Part shown: positions 1-11,789 of the stretch, piece after piece | Layout of the letters: every line of letters starts with the position of its first letter | Numbering within the stretch: position 1 is the first letter of the stretch | Assembly: GCF_000003855.2 (NCBI RefSeq) | Contig: NW_003101644.1 | Location: 119,040 to 183,039, forward strand | DNA from: Blastomyces gilchristii SLH14081 | Taxonomy: Eukaryota > Ascomycota > Eurotiomycetes > Onygenales > Ajellomycetaceae | Direction: 5' to 3' | Length of the DNA: 64,000 nucleotides | Notes under the pieces: generated by a model | The model's input: the letters and a program-made list of their open reading frames with translations, nothing else | What the model was told of the DNA's origin: nothing | Database searches by the model: none | Position numbers and translations under genes: made by a program

Positions 1-2533
1 TCTCTGCAAAGTCTTTCGCAACGAGTTCCCTGTTGGGCTTTCTCAAGGCATTGATGGCTGCATCGAGCTCTTTCTTCTGCTCCAGAAGTGAATTCATCCG
101 CTTTAGTTTCACTTCGTGCTGTTTGGCAACAGCGTCAAGGTCAATTTCTCGATTATCCACACGCTTTGGTTTCTGAATCCCTCCACGTGCACCTGATATC
201 AAAGACAACAACGGTGGTTCGCTGTTTTCGCGTTTCAACCCGTCCAAACTCGCGACAGTGTTGGAACGCGAGAGCGATGGTGCCCTGCTCCTTGAAGCCA
301 TTTTCTCATCAGTCAAAACGCGTTGTAGGGTGCGCTGTGATCTTTGGCTGTGGGTCCTCTTCACCGCGGCTCCGGGCTGTGCTGCTGACCCCGATTTTGA
401 TCGAGAAATTGGAGGACGACTCGGGGAAATAGCAATAGGTCCGCCCAGCTTTCGGCTGATGGTTTTACACTGATCCGGAAGACGACCCGCATAAAAAGGG
501 ATGATGACCTCTGTACAAAAGTCGCGAAGCTTATCATTCTCTGTTGCCTTACCGGCTGATTCACTCTTACCGTTAGCAGAATCGGTGAGTAGAATGTCGC
601 TGAAGCTCACAGCATGCCAGATGCATAGCCTATCTACGAGCAATTCAAGCAACACATTTAAGTCCTGCTGTTTTTTCCCCTTTGTTCGCTTCTGGGGCTT
701 GCTAGCCTGGGTTTCTGCGGCCGCTGACAACACTTGGGCAGCTTTGCTATTGTACGAAGCTTCCAAAGAGATCGTCTCGAGAATCAAGAGAACCTGCAAT
801 TGAGTCTCTCGTAGTCGTAAGTCGCCGATTAGCCGCTTGACTTCCTCTTGCCTAGATGACTGCTGTGGAACGGATGCTTCAGAAAGGCTCCGATTTCTCC
901 ACCACTTTCTAACCAAATCACTTTCCTCTGGATACAATCCATTTTCCCCAAGTTTTGCTTTCCTGGCTTTTCGCTTTCGAGGTTTTGCTGGATTTGCTGG
1001 GACTTCATCGTCGGACATTCCTATGGGGATATCCTGTATCGCTTTTGGAAGAGAGTCTTTATATTTGAGGTCCATTTTTTTCATAGGTAGTATGCACTCC
1101 CTGTAGAAATTCGACAGGTCTGTGGGTTTCATTGAAATTTCCTCATTGGGAGATTGGAAACTAGCCCGCGCTCGGGAAAGGGGTCCCTTCGCAAAATATG
1201 CCACCGAAGTCTAGAAAGAATCAGCAGAGTGAACTATATAGTAAAAGCATCAGGGTGATGGCAGAAATAATATACCTTCGAGATATATAATGCCTCAAGA
1301 TACTGCGACCTCAGGTTGTCAAAAAGTTCCTGGGGAGATTGAGTAACTTTCGCTTCTGTAGATTCACACAACGGAAGGCCAATTGCCTGCAAGTGAGAAT
1401 CAAGCTGGGTATCCTTGCTAGACACCGGTCGCAGAATGGTATGATGGGTATCAGCTTCTAAGCCCATTGAGCCCCTCCCATCAACCTGATCACAATGTAC
1501 GCTGGAAAGTCCAGAAGTCGAGCTCAACCCACTCATGTCAGTGCTAAGGTCCGGAAACCCCTTCTCCCTGCAAAGCTTCGGGCCAAATGCAAGAGTCACA
1601 TCTTTCGTCATAGCCTTCCGTTTCCCAGAAAATGTAGCAGCTGGGTCAGGAACTGTGGCTTTCTCCAACCAATTGCCCTGTTTCTCGGTACGACCACCCT
1701 CCTGGCCATTATCGTCACCAACTAATTCTTCACCCACAAAGTCTCGCATAGGTGAAGGAGAGCTATACCTCGCCATTCCTTTCGCTGCAACCATCAAATC
1801 CCCCTCTACTACCCAACTCCCCAGTGCACATACGGAATATACCCCCCTCCTAACCCTCTCCACAACATAAAATTCCTCCTCCGACTTCCCCGCCCCCTCC
1901 TCCTCTTCATCAACTGCAAGTCGCGCAGCTAGAACAACTGGGCCACATTTGCGCTGCTGCTGTTGCTGCTGGTGCAAATCCAAATCTAGCGCCGGAATAT
2001 TCGCAATGAACAGTCTACCAGACTGTATGCGCTTAACAGCGCTTGGACAAGGGTCGAGCCATGATAATGGCAATCTGGATCTAGGAACGAGCGCGATCGG
2101 GATTAATTTTAGATTGACTTGCGGCCGTAGTCGTGATTGGGGAGAGTCTGGGTGGGGCTATTGTAAATTTATTATGTTAGCTGGGACGGTATTTAGCTTC
2201 TTTTAAAAAACGGGTTAGAACGCGTAGCATTGTCCCGGGGAGTTGGACCTGGGCGGCGCGGGGGGGAATCGATTGATCCTGAGGACAGAAAGAAGGCTTC
2301 GAACAATATATACATACCCGTATCGTGAACGGAGAGCTAATGAAAGCCGCCTTGGTCTCCGTCCGGGGTATAACGCTACCTCCACCACGGGATATCTTTC
2401 TCCGCTTCAATGGCTGGGCCGTTTGTGTTTCCTCTTCCTTCCTATTCTCCTTCGCCTTGAGCGAGTTCAACAGGGTCGGGGATGCCGGTTCAAGAACAGC
2501 GGCAGCAGCAGGGCCGGAATGCGATGATGCCAT
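1..2533 (-). CDS. SLD3: DNA replication regulator Sld3 (3' end outside window)
   Basis: This gene encodes the Sld3/Treslin-type factor that, once phosphorylated by S-phase CDK, brings Cdc45 to the loaded Mcm2-7 helicase in the nucleus. Three exons are visible: 2318-2533, 1276-2157 and 1-1210, with introns of 160 and 65 bases and all junctions in phase 0. The first exon reads MASSHSGPAAAA and carries a basic KRRKIS stretch. The second holds PLSWLD and an acidic, low-complexity stretch. The third carries the conserved Sld3 region (YFAKGPLSRARA, FYRECILPMKKMDLKY, KWWRNRSL) followed by a Ser/Arg-rich tail. No in-frame ATG exists between the upstream stop at 2158-2160 and the PLSWLD segment, so the far-upstream exon is needed for the start. 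About 769 residues are seen and the C-terminus lies beyond base 1. The family is assigned from remembered Sld3 motifs; the first exon is inference from phase and splice sites. Confidence 0.8.
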
Positions 2534-3649
2534 TCCAGTTTCGACGCGTCAACGTCTGGGTGGGCATAATTGTATTTTGTATGTTTATGTTTCTGCTTTC
2601 TGCTTTCTATATACAAGCAATAGTTAAATAGAGTAAGGAATGGGATACACAGGAAAGGAGGGAGGAAAAATATGGTGTTTGAAACTCTTATAATTTCAAT
2701 ATGGGGAGGTTGGTTGAAGTTGGGCGGGCTTGGAGCCTCAGTCAAAGTGCCCGCGACTCGCGCGTTGGAGACGCAGTCACGTGGTGCAACTGGGTTTGCT
2801 ATACTCTTGTAAAGGGGAGGGAGGATTGTGAAACTATCTTGGACTCTTCTAAAGTATCTTTTTTTATACTCCGTATGTGTTTTGATCTCTTCTTTCATGG
2901 CCCACTTTATTTCGAGTATTTGATTACACTGAATACGGGAGGCCTTGATAATCTGCTCCGTAGTAACCCGGATTTTTTGGGACATTTCGCTACTGTGAAA
3001 ATCCATGGGATGATGATGGATGATGATGGATGATGAACGGGGTATGTGCAGTCCATTCAGATTACATACATTATAAGTATTGTTGTCTCGTTTTCCACAA
3101 GATAAAAGACCACTGTGGTAAACCGAGAATGACATGTCCCCTTTTTGAATCCAGCGAGGTCTTGAAAAGTAAAACGCTCGAATCTGGACCCGAGCTAGTC
3201 GTTCCACCCAGACAAAGGAGATATAGAAACTTTTAGGAAAAGAGCTCAGCTGCAAAAGAGCACACAAACAAACAGAAAAGTTAAGTCGTATCCCACTCTA
3301 TATATCTTTGCCTTGCCTGGTGGAGAAAAAGATGTTGAAGACTTTTGCTCCGCAAACGCCCTGTGATGAATAACCCGTCAAAAAGAAATCATGAAATTGG
3401 TATCATATGTTGAATTTTTCTTCCAGAGCCCGCAGAGTTGAGGAGGCTCGAAAATGCAAACAAAAAGTCACGCAAAAGGAAGTAGGGAAAATGGCGAAGA
3501 GAAATTAATGAACAAGAGAAGAAGAAAGTACTTTCGTTGTTGAGTCTATATGGCGCTTTGAGTTGTTGAAAACAAAGCAAAATCGTCAAGAGTCGTGAGA
3601 CACCGTCCCGTTTATGCGAGAAGGAAAAAGGGGGAAAAGCGAATGACCT
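2534..3649. other. Intergenic: Sld3 upstream / SAM synthetase 3' flank
   Basis: No supported gene. The open frames here have no family resemblance. The stretch holds a short GATGATGGAT tandem repeat near 3008-3036 and one copy of the 9-mer TACTCCGTA at 2867-2875. It should contain the Sld3 promoter and the 3' UTR of the SAM synthetase gene. Confidence 0.6.
3008..3036. repeat. GATGATGGAT short tandem repeat
   Basis: About three imperfect copies of a ten-base GATGATGGAT unit lie in the Sld3/SAM synthetase intergenic region. This is a simple sequence repeat with no evident function. Confidence 0.8.
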
Positions 3650-5046
3650 CTAAAATTTAAGGGTCTTAGGCTTCTCCCATGAGAAGCTCTGGTTGGTGAA
3701 ATGGCCGTATTTGGCGGTTTGGAAGTAGATGGGCTTGGCCAGGTCCAATTCCTGGACAATGACACCGGGTCGAAGATCGAAATTGTTCCGGATGATTTGG
3801 ACCAATTCCTCTGAAGTCTTCGAGGAAGTACCGTACGTCTCGACGAATATTGAAAGGGGCTCCGCGATACCAATGGCGTATGAAAGTTGAACCAGGGCGC
3901 GGCGGGCAAGTCCTGCGTTAACGAGCGACTTGGCGATCCATCGCGCAACGTAGGCGGCGGAACGGTCGACCTTGGAATAGTCCTTGCCAGAGAAGGCACC
4001 ACCACCGTGAGCACCCCAGCCTCCGTAGGTGTCTACAATAATTTTCCGGCCGGTAAGACCAGCATCACCCTGGGGACCACCGATGACAAAGAGGCCAGAG
4101 GGTTGGAGATGGTAGGTAGTGCGATCGTCGAGGAGGTTGGCGGGGATGATCTTCTTGATAATCTTCTCGAGGAGTTCTTTTCGTATTTCCTCCGTGGTGA
4201 TAACTTCGCTGTGTTGAGCGCTGATAACGACCGTGTCTACGCGGAGGGGCTTGACGGCGCCATTATCATGGGCATATTCGACGGTGACTTGGGTCTTGGT
4301 GTCTGGGCGGAGCCATGGAAGAGTGCCATCAACACGGGCATCTCTCAAGGCCTTGTTAAGTTTATGGGCCAGCTGAAGGGTCAAGGGCAATAATTCGGGT
4401 GTCTCGTCGGTGGCGTATCCAAACATGATACCCTGGTCACCAGCACCTAGTTTCTCGAGAGCCTCGTCGTAGTGGAGACCCTGAGCGATGTCAGGCGATT
4501 GTTGCTCAATGGCAACGAGGACGTTGCAGGTCTTGTAGTCGAAGCCCTTGGAAGAGTCATCATAGCCGATGTCTTTAATGGCGTTTCGGATAATCTTCTG
4601 ATAATCGAGGTGGGCCTTGGTGGTAATTTCACCGAAAACCATCACCATACCTAAAAGAGGGTTAAGATATTGGACAGACGAGTACAAGCGGGGCTGATTT
4701 TAAGTCAATGGAACCTACCAGTTTTGGTGGCTGTTTCACAAGCGACCTGTTTAGAGCCATGTTAGGGAAAATTTGAGCAGAGAGTTTTCCCCCGCCTCGG
4801 AAGTTTTAGTACGGAGGGGTAGATTTACCTTGGAAAGCGGGTCCTGGGCGAGACAGGCATCGAGCACAGCATCCGAGACCTGGTCACTGTGAAAGCGTCA
4901 ATGAATGAATCGTAGATGAATAATGAAAAAAAAAAGGCGCAATTGAGACAGCATACTCACGCAATCTTGTCAGGGTGGCCCTCGCCTACGGCTTCCGAGG
5001 TGAAGAGGAAAGTTCCCTTGGGAACGCCGTTCTGAATGCTGCCCAT
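3650..5046 (-). CDS. S-adenosylmethionine synthetase
   Basis: This cytosolic enzyme makes S-adenosylmethionine from methionine and ATP and is the cell's main source of methyl donor. Four exons are read as 4961-5046, 4829-4886, 4719-4746 and 3650-4650, joining to 390 residues, the usual eukaryotic length. The third exon is only 28 bases. The start MGSIQNGV is followed by [13 protein letters not shown] (about residues 15-27, ATP/methionine binding). [12 protein letters not shown] (about 126-137) and GGGAFSGKD (about 273-281) are the family signature motifs. Introns are 74, 82 and 68 bases with standard borders. The gene is head-to-head with the Gpn3 gene across about 570 bases. Orthologues are SAM1/SAM2 in yeast and sasA in Aspergillus. 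No odd residues were seen in the motifs. Confidence 0.97.
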
Positions 5047-5619
5047 TGTGAAGGAATGAAGGGAATGGAAGGTTAGGAGGAGTTAGGAGGAAAGAGAATA
5101 GACAATACAAGACTCTGATACAACAAAGACGATGCTAGAGAGGGGCAGGAGGGGGAGAGATAGAGAGGGATGAGAAAAGAAAAAGAAGATGATGAGGATG
5201 GAAGAAAATCCAAAAATTGGGAACTTTGGAGGCGGCGGAAAGACATCTAACGCTATGCCAAATCGGGATGAGTGCCAAGAAATGGTGCAATCGGTTTGAT
5301 TAGGAAGGCGGTGGTGTCTGGCATAATAATGATGAAGAACAATCTTGATCTAACGAGAGTATACATGTACAGCAGTATAACAATATTGCAGCGACTATTC
5401 CAATGCGCGGTATTAGAATAGGATAGGATGCTACCTCATATTAATTTATATTACACCGTTCACTACTAGAAATACAACTAGCATGATGATAACATCCCCC
5501 ATATCAAGCTTTTAAGCTACATACCATTGACGCCGCCCCTCCATCGATCTTTTGGCACAAGCATCCGCACAAAAAAAAAAAAAAAAAAAAAGAAAACACA
5601 GCAACAAAACACCCTCACC
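5047..5619. promoter_or_regulatory. Shared divergent promoter region, SAM synthetase / GPN3
   Basis: The two start codons face away from each other across 573 bases, so both promoters and 5' UTRs must lie here. The SAM synthetase side is purine-rich. The GPN3 side ends with a 21-base A run (5571-5591) 28 bases before the start codon. No specific factor site is claimed. Confidence 0.6.
5571..5591 (+). repeat. Poly(A) tract in GPN3 leader
   Basis: There are 21 consecutive A residues just upstream of the GPN3 start codon, followed by AC/AG-rich leader. Leaders of this kind are common in fungal genes. The exact length may be uncertain because of sequencing slippage. Confidence 0.85.
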
Positions 5620-6513
5620 ATGTCGAAATTCGGCGTCCTCGTCATGGGCCCTGCAGGCGCCGGCAAAACGACCTTCTGCACCGCCCTAATCCAACACCTC
5701 CAAACCACCCGTCGCAGCTGCTTCTACGTCAACCTCGACCCGGCCGCAGAATCCTTTTCCTACGAACCAGACCTCGACATCCGCGAACTAATCACCCTCG
5801 AAGATGTCATGGAAGAACTAGGCCTAGGCCCCAACGGCGGCCTGATGTACTGCTTCGAATTCCTCCTCCAGAACCTTGATTTTCTAACCGAGGCCCTCGA
5901 CCCGCTCACTGACGAGTACCTGATCATCTTCGACATGCCAGGCCAGATCGAGCTGTATACACATGTCCCGCTGCTTCCGTCGTTAATACAGCATCTGTCC
6001 CGCGCAGGGCCGTTGAATATTTCGCTCTGTGCTGCGTATCTACTGGAGAGTACCTTTGTTATTGATCGCGCCAAGTTCTTCGCAGGAGCATTGAGCGCCA
6101 TGTCTGCCATGATCATGCTGGAGATGCCACATGTAAATATCCTAAGTAAGATGGATCAGGTCAAAGGGATGATTGGAAAGAAGGAGTTGAAGCGCTTCAC
6201 GGCTGTGGATATTCAATTGCTATATGAGGAGAATCAGGGAGGTGGTGGTGGGGATGAAGCAGAGGCAGCTAGTGCAGCAGCGGAGGACCCCACATCTACA
6301 AATTCCCTGCTGAGTGGTGACTCGTTTAGGCGGCTTAATCGGGCAGTTGGCCAGCTGCTTGACGACTTCAGCATGGTGTCATTTCTGAAGTTGGATGTTC
6401 AGGACGAGGACAGCATTGGTAGTGTGCTGAGCTATATCGATGATGCGATCCAATTCCACGAGGCGCAGGAACCCAGGGAGCCGGCTGATGAGCGGGAGGT
6501 AGATTTGGAGTAA
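5620..6513 (+). CDS. GPN3: GPN-loop GTPase 3 (Gpn3)
   Basis: Gpn3 is a small cytoplasmic GTPase that pairs with Gpn1/Npa3 and is needed for assembly and nuclear import of RNA polymerase II and III. This is a single exon of 297 residues, close to the family length. The G1 loop GPAGAGKT is at residues 10-17, the Gly-Pro-Asn insertion that names the family at about 70-72, the G3 motif DMPGQ at 105-109 and an NKxD-like NILSKMD at 173-179. A poly-Gly/acidic, Ala-rich linker at about 205-225 separates the core from a C-terminal helix. The chosen ATG has CACC before it and directly precedes the conserved SKFGVLVMGP; an in-frame upstream extension would only translate the poly(A) leader as poly-Lys. 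The protein has no membrane segment. GPN3 fits better than GPN2 because of the GGLMYCFEFLL context. Confidence 0.95.
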   Translation: MSKFGVLVMGPAGAGKTTFCTALIQHLQTTRRSCFYVNLDPAAESFSYEPDLDIRELITLEDVMEELGLGPNGGLMYCFEFLLQNLDFLTEALDPLTDEYLIIFDMPGQIELYTHVPLLPSLIQHLSRAGPLNISLCAAYLLESTFVIDRAKFFAGALSAMSAMIMLEMPHVNILSKMDQVKGMIGKKELKRFTAVDIQLLYEENQGGGGGDEAEAASAAAEDPTSTNSLLSGDSFRRLNRAVGQLLDDFSMVSFLKLDVQDEDSIGSVLSYIDDAIQFHEAQEPREPADEREVDLE

Positions 6514-7102
6514 TGGCACGACACATGATCGTGAAAAAATTTCCGAACGGCAGATCTTTATATACCCCTGCCATTCCCCCCCCGTTTATGGGAGTTTTTG
6601 AGGGACGCCCCCCTACAGTTTGACAGGCCATCGATGGCTGAATTCGACGAACCATCTACTGCTGAGGAGAGGATTGGCATTATCTTGTGGGGACAACATT
6701 TCCCATTATATAAACTTAGCAAGGGGGACAAACGAGTGCCGGCAGCAGGAAGGCCCGGTTTATGTCAAAAATTAGCGGATTGAGCTTGAAAAAAACAAAA
6801 GGCAATCCGCACTATGAATAGTTAATGAATCCGAAAAAGACCATGTATATAATAACATAATATGACCATACTGAATCAATGAAAACCGGACTTTGCAGAG
6901 CTAGTCAAGAAGTCAAATCCAACTTTCCAATAGTATTAAAAATAAATATATCCGGCGTGTGAAAGGCGTACGAGAAAGAGGCGACAGAGAACACGATAAA
7001 CGCAAAAGCAATATATCGTCCCAACAAGAAAGTATCATTCCAATCATAAAAAAAACCAGCCCCTCTTGGCCCCCACCAAAGCCCGCTCCGTCAAGCTCGA
7101 TT
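6514..7102. other. Intergenic, convergent 3' ends of GPN3 and Apq12-like gene
   Basis: This is the tail-to-tail region between two convergent genes. It is AT-rich after 6780 and has no gene I can support. Part of it could be translated if the Apq12-like gene uses a different last exon. Confidence 0.6.
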
Positions 7103-7722
7103 CTAGCCTGTCCTCTTCCGCGCTTGCTCCCACCGCATCCCCCCATATATCGGCGGCGTCTGCCCCTGCCCTTGTCTCTGTGCCTCCAGACTATTCGCCC
7201 ACATCTCCTCCACAAACCCCTGAAGCAACCCCAACAACCACCCAGCCTCCCTCCCCGCCCTCTCCCACCCAACAACATACACGTAATACGCGCCCCCAAT
7301 CACAGACCCCCAGAATGCAAGTCGGAACACCAGCATGACCCAGAACGTGATGATGCGACGGGCATAATCGAGTACTCTGAGAGAGATGAAGAGGAGGAGG
7401 CAGAGGACGAGGAGCGAGGTGAGGTCTGGTGGGGAGTTTAGGAGGGTTTGCAATGGGGTGAGGAAGTAGGGCTGTAGATATTGCTGGGAGATGGGGAGGA
7501 AGTGTGTGGTGAAGGTGGAGTAGTAGGAGAGTGCTTGGAGGGAGATGGAGGGGGGGATGTATTTGTTGGCGTTTTGGAGGGCCGGGATTACGTATTCTGT
7601 TTCGTTTCGTTTTGTTTTGGCGCATTGTTAGTTTTCTATTTAAGTTGATATCTTCGTTGAAAAATGCGAGCTGTGCAAAAGGGGAGGCGCGGCTCTCTAA
7701 ACGCACCTTGTATCACTTCCAT
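7103..7722 (-). CDS. APQ12: Apq12-like nuclear pore assembly and biogenesis protein
   Basis: Members of this fungal family are small integral proteins of the ER/nuclear envelope. They affect membrane fluidity and nuclear pore assembly, and so mRNA export. There are two exons, 7707-7722 (only five codons and one base, MEVIQ) and 7103-7596, separated by a 110-base intron, giving about 169 residues. Two hydrophobic segments are evident, one around LLVLCLLLFISLRVL and one around FWVMLVFRLAFWGSVIGG, followed by VYVVGWERAG. The C-terminal stretch is Gln/Gly-rich. Its exact end is uncertain: another frame just downstream, ending RGWFFL near 7040, looks equally like a natural terminus and would need one more short intron. 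The family call rests on the two-helix layout and the remembered fungal pattern. Confidence 0.7.
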
Positions 7723-8775
7723 GATGACTGATATGTGTTATATAAGGGCGAAAAGTAGGGAAAACCCGAACTCGCGCCGAAGTCGGAGTACTTAAGATAT
7801 TATTTTCTTGTTGTTCTTCTTCTATCGAACGAATTGAACCGATGCTTCTTCTTCAAATGCGCGGGCGTTTCCCAGCTCAGGCTATTTAAATAAATAGTGG
7901 GCTGGAATGGATATTTTGGCAAACATGGGATATATATATGGATAGCTCCAATCTCCTTTCAAACAGCCTTGGAAATATCCAAAGAAAGAAGTAGACTTTG
8001 CGATAGCAGTCCACACGATTCGAGAGGTTATGAACTGGCTAATTCTCATAAATCTACCAGACGCGTGCACCGTAGAGTCCGTACTGCGTCAGAAGCTGAT
8101 GGTGCTGTCAATGCGGCGATTTAATAGCGGGAAGATCTCGAGATCTTGAACGCACTGGGAAAGGGAAGCTAGCTGGTGGTGGAATAAAAGGGATATGAAT
8201 TTCGGCGGATAAAAGCAAAGCGAGAAACGAGAAGACAAATGCAAAGCTGTTCTTAAGTTAACTCGATGCCATGCGACGGAGGAAGCGCGATCATTGATAA
8301 TTATTATTTACGTTGCTTCCATGTCAGCTCCCAGTCAAACTGTGCAAACAGACACAACAAGACAAACAACCCCTTTGCAACTTTTCTGACTCCTATTTAA
8401 TACTTCTGGCATCAGGACGAGCGTGGGATATTTAGTCCATTTGAGAGAAGAAAGAGATGAAAATTTCCTACATAGGGCTTTATCTCTAAATGAAAAGGTT
8501 AAATCATTCCTATGTTCAGGAACTCTCTTCTACGGTTCTAAATTTGCGTGTCTATTCATCTATATATTCAAACTCTATACAAAACTAATATATATAAGTT
8601 AACCGTCTAATCATAGGCAGTAGGTCCTTAGAACCAGTCATTTCATTATAGTATATTTCGCCCAAAATAAAAACATCCAAGAATAAAAGTAGAGAAAAAA
8701 CCATGCCGCCCATAACCCACCCAAAACATTTGCACATGAACAAAAAAGACATCAGAGGATATATACACTCCTCAC
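7723..8775. other. Intergenic between Apq12-like gene and ferric reductase
   Basis: This is AT-rich sequence of about 1 kb with no coding pattern I can support. It should contain the promoter of the Apq12-like gene and the 3' UTR of the reductase. No RNA gene was recognised. Confidence 0.55.
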
Positions 8776-11700
8776 TCACCATCCAAACGATTCTTCAAAG
8801 TACTCTACTCCCCTATACCCCTTCTTCAAAACCTCATGAACAGCTACACGAGCTTCGTCCGCCATCTCCGCCGGTCCACAGACCAAAATCGCCGTCCTCC
8901 CTGCAACGCTTCTAGGACAATCCCCACGATTGCCAATTTCCTGCACACTTCTCGTGATGATATTTCTTATATCCGGCCTTCTGGGATGGATATCAATCGG
9001 GAACGTATGGCCATGGTTACCATATGTAACGGCCTGGTTATATATACCGTCAACGGATGATAGGAGCGCGGTGCGGTCATCCATCGTATCTTGCTCGAGT
9101 TGCAGGTCTCTGCTGCAGGTGGGGCCGCCAATTGATTGCGATTTTGAGCGCGGTTGCAATGACGTGCAGTAGAATTGAGTAGTTATGTCCCCTCTCCCGA
9201 GCGCCGGGCCTAGTTCGCGAGCCGCCAACTCATGAATAAACGCCTCTTGCCGTGTGGTCCAGACGAATGATATGTTGTTCGTTCTCGTGCGCGGAGGATC
9301 TGTGGAGATCTCCGGCGCGTGAAGAGCTGTTGAAGAGGAGCACGGCGATGATGGTGCAATGAACTTATTATTATGGTGGGATTTTGTTTCTGTGCGCCGT
9401 AAATGCTCCTCGATATGTGGGAGGGCAGCTGCGATGCCAGTGCCGCCGGCGATGAGAATGACATTTTCGAATGTATGGAGTTCGATTGGGCCATAATATG
9501 GTCCTTCTATTAGAAAACTCGTCGTTAAAGTCTGTTTGGGTGATTTGAGGCAATCAGATCGGAGACGCTTGGTCCAGCCGTCGAAAGGTCGGATCCAGAA
9601 TACAAGTTTGTATTTTGCGTCTGTGAGATCACTCGTGGTGGCCCTCTTGGGTGCCCTTGGTGTACTAGTTTCGGATTGTACCGCTGTGCTAGCCGAAGAA
9701 AAATCGCTGGCCTCAGAGGAAGGAAGGTGTTCACATTCATTACCTATGGCTGACCAACTGCCAACGGTGAACGGATGACTTTCATATCCTGTCCATCGTA
9801 ATGGTTGATAGATATAATAATGATGGCCCGGTTTAGGCTGCAGATGCCGAGATCCAGGTATGATTTCCAGTTTGATAATGTCAGACGCTTCGCTGTATGA
9901 TACCACACTCGTTGAGTAGGTAATCGATTTTTTGTTAAGCCGTAGGTGGATATTGCATGAAAGTAATCTCGCAAGGCGGGCAAATCTGTCCAAACTCCAA
10001 ATAACAACCACCGGCCAAAGGTACCTATCGTATAGATTGAACTCGCCTGCGAAGATGCTTGTGTGTCTAGCATAAGTTAGCATCATCGGGCTTTTTTTAT
10101 TTTTGAGAATGTTGGGGAGGAAGGGTAGGGCATTTGAGTTACATGAATAGTCCGATAATAATAATAAGTGAGAAGGTGATATGAATGATGAGGAAGATTT
10201 CATAATAATTCCGCCGTAACCAGATCGATGAAAATACAAGGAGCAATGACATGCATACAGTCCCCTGTGAGAAGTTCAATATCAGGTCTTGGTTCAAGGG
10301 CATTAATAGAGGAATTTGAAAGAAGGATACAAGAACTTACAACGACGCCCATATACCACCATGGATTGGGCCAATATAAGAAATACGATCCGTTCGCTTC
10401 AAACCAAAGACAATGTGACCAAGTTAGTTAAAATAAGAACCTAAACAAAAGAAAGAAAGAAAATCTAGCTAGATTAATGACATGGGAATTTTTCTAACCT
10501 TGCAATGTGAGCACCGTGTATCCAATCGAATGAACGATAGCCTGGATCGTAGCCACCCTTGCAATCGCTCGATGGAAAAGATTAAACGTCGCGAAACTCC
10601 AGCCGGTTGCCCACAGAAATGGATTGTTGCGGGAGCCGAAAAGCCAGAGAAGACACAGGTTTGCATACGACATTATGCCAGTTCTATCCGATACATATCG
10701 AAATATTTGGGAGAATATATCGTCCCAGCTAAGGTATTCGGGATGTTTTGGTCAGCGGAAATAAAGATGAACGGCTCGATATTATAACTCACAATAGATT
10801 CCCTCTAAACACATCATGTCCAACACAGGTGAGGACGAGACTGAAGATGTAAAACAGGACTATCACAATTGCTTCGATACGTGTTGGAATGGAGCACCAG
10901 TAAAACAACCGTTGATGGTGAGTTCCGAAAGCCGCAGGGATGATGAAGTAGGCCCTCACCCAGTGCCGCAACCGTCTGAGAGGGGAAAATAGGAGAGAGT
11001 TTCTAGAACCGATATTCAAAGGATGACCTTCGGCGTCGTATTTTATACCGCGCCGCTGGAGGCCAGAAAAGTGTATGAAGAGCCGATTCAGGATACCGGA
11101 TAGGAGTACAATACCCCAGAACCAATAAGAAAAAACCCTTTATCCGCAATGTCAGTAGTGATAAATAGAGGCGCCTTTCAAGTAGGTCTTGGTTACTTAC
11201 CCAAAGGCATGATGTGCCCACATTTCAAAGGCCCAAGCCCGCTGTCTCATCATAAACTAAACATCAGCAACTATATTCAAGTATTGGACATCCATTCCCA
11301 AGGAACACAACAAATATTTAGAAACCCAATAAAAAATAAATAAAGGAACTAACTGACATTCGTCCTGACCACCCTCTCATACCAATCGTACGACACCACT
11401 ACTACCTCATCCAATTCCACGCTCGATACTTCGCCATACTCCACCACTCGCAAACCACGTAGATACCGCTCCGTCAACTCTGGCCGAACAGTTTCATACG
11501 GAATCCTATACAACCCATCCTTTTCACAATCATAATCGAGGACCTTCAGTCCGTCTCTGATTTCCGTTGATGAGCAGTACAGCGTCGCCGCAGCGTATAT
11601 GGAGTAAGTGCGCAGCCTGTTGGTACATGTATCTATTTGCCGGGGAGTAGATAGTGACCCTGTAAAAGAGAGGCGGGATACGGCTTCGGCAATGGAAAGG

Positions 11701-11789
11701 ATGCAGCGAGTAGACTCTATCTCTGAAGCCAGCGAGAACCCAGATGCCAGGAATATGAGGAGAGGGGTGAGGAATCGTTGTGGGTGCAT
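8776..11789 (-). CDS. Ferric-chelate reductase of the FRE / NADPH oxidase superfamily
   Basis: This plasma-membrane flavocytochrome passes electrons from cytosolic NADPH through FAD and two hemes to reduce extracellular ferric (or cupric) complexes ahead of uptake. Seven exons are read as 11358-11789, 11201-11241, 10793-11137, 10499-10728, 10341-10396, 10143-10264 and 8776-10066, giving 838 residues with all phases consistent. The N-terminus has a signal peptide ([13 protein letters not shown]) and a Cys-containing extracellular domain. The membrane part contains both bis-heme pairs with 13 residues between histidines: H in [17 protein letters not shown], and the pair in [17 protein letters not shown]. 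The cytosolic half has the FAD motif HPFTVGS, the NADPH motif [10 protein letters not shown] and a late [13 protein letters not shown] Ser/Thr-rich insert lies after HPFTVGS. The first intron's borders are the least certain. The substrate cannot be told from sequence. Confidence 0.9.

Noticed and set aside
2467..3267. A long minus-strand frame overlapping the first Sld3 exon
   Set aside because: It is a different frame from the Sld3 exon, with odd composition and no family resemblance.
5527..5619. N-terminal extension of Gpn3 into the poly(A) leader
   Set aside because: It would add a poly-Lys run; the ATG directly before the conserved SKFGVLVMGP is the natural start.
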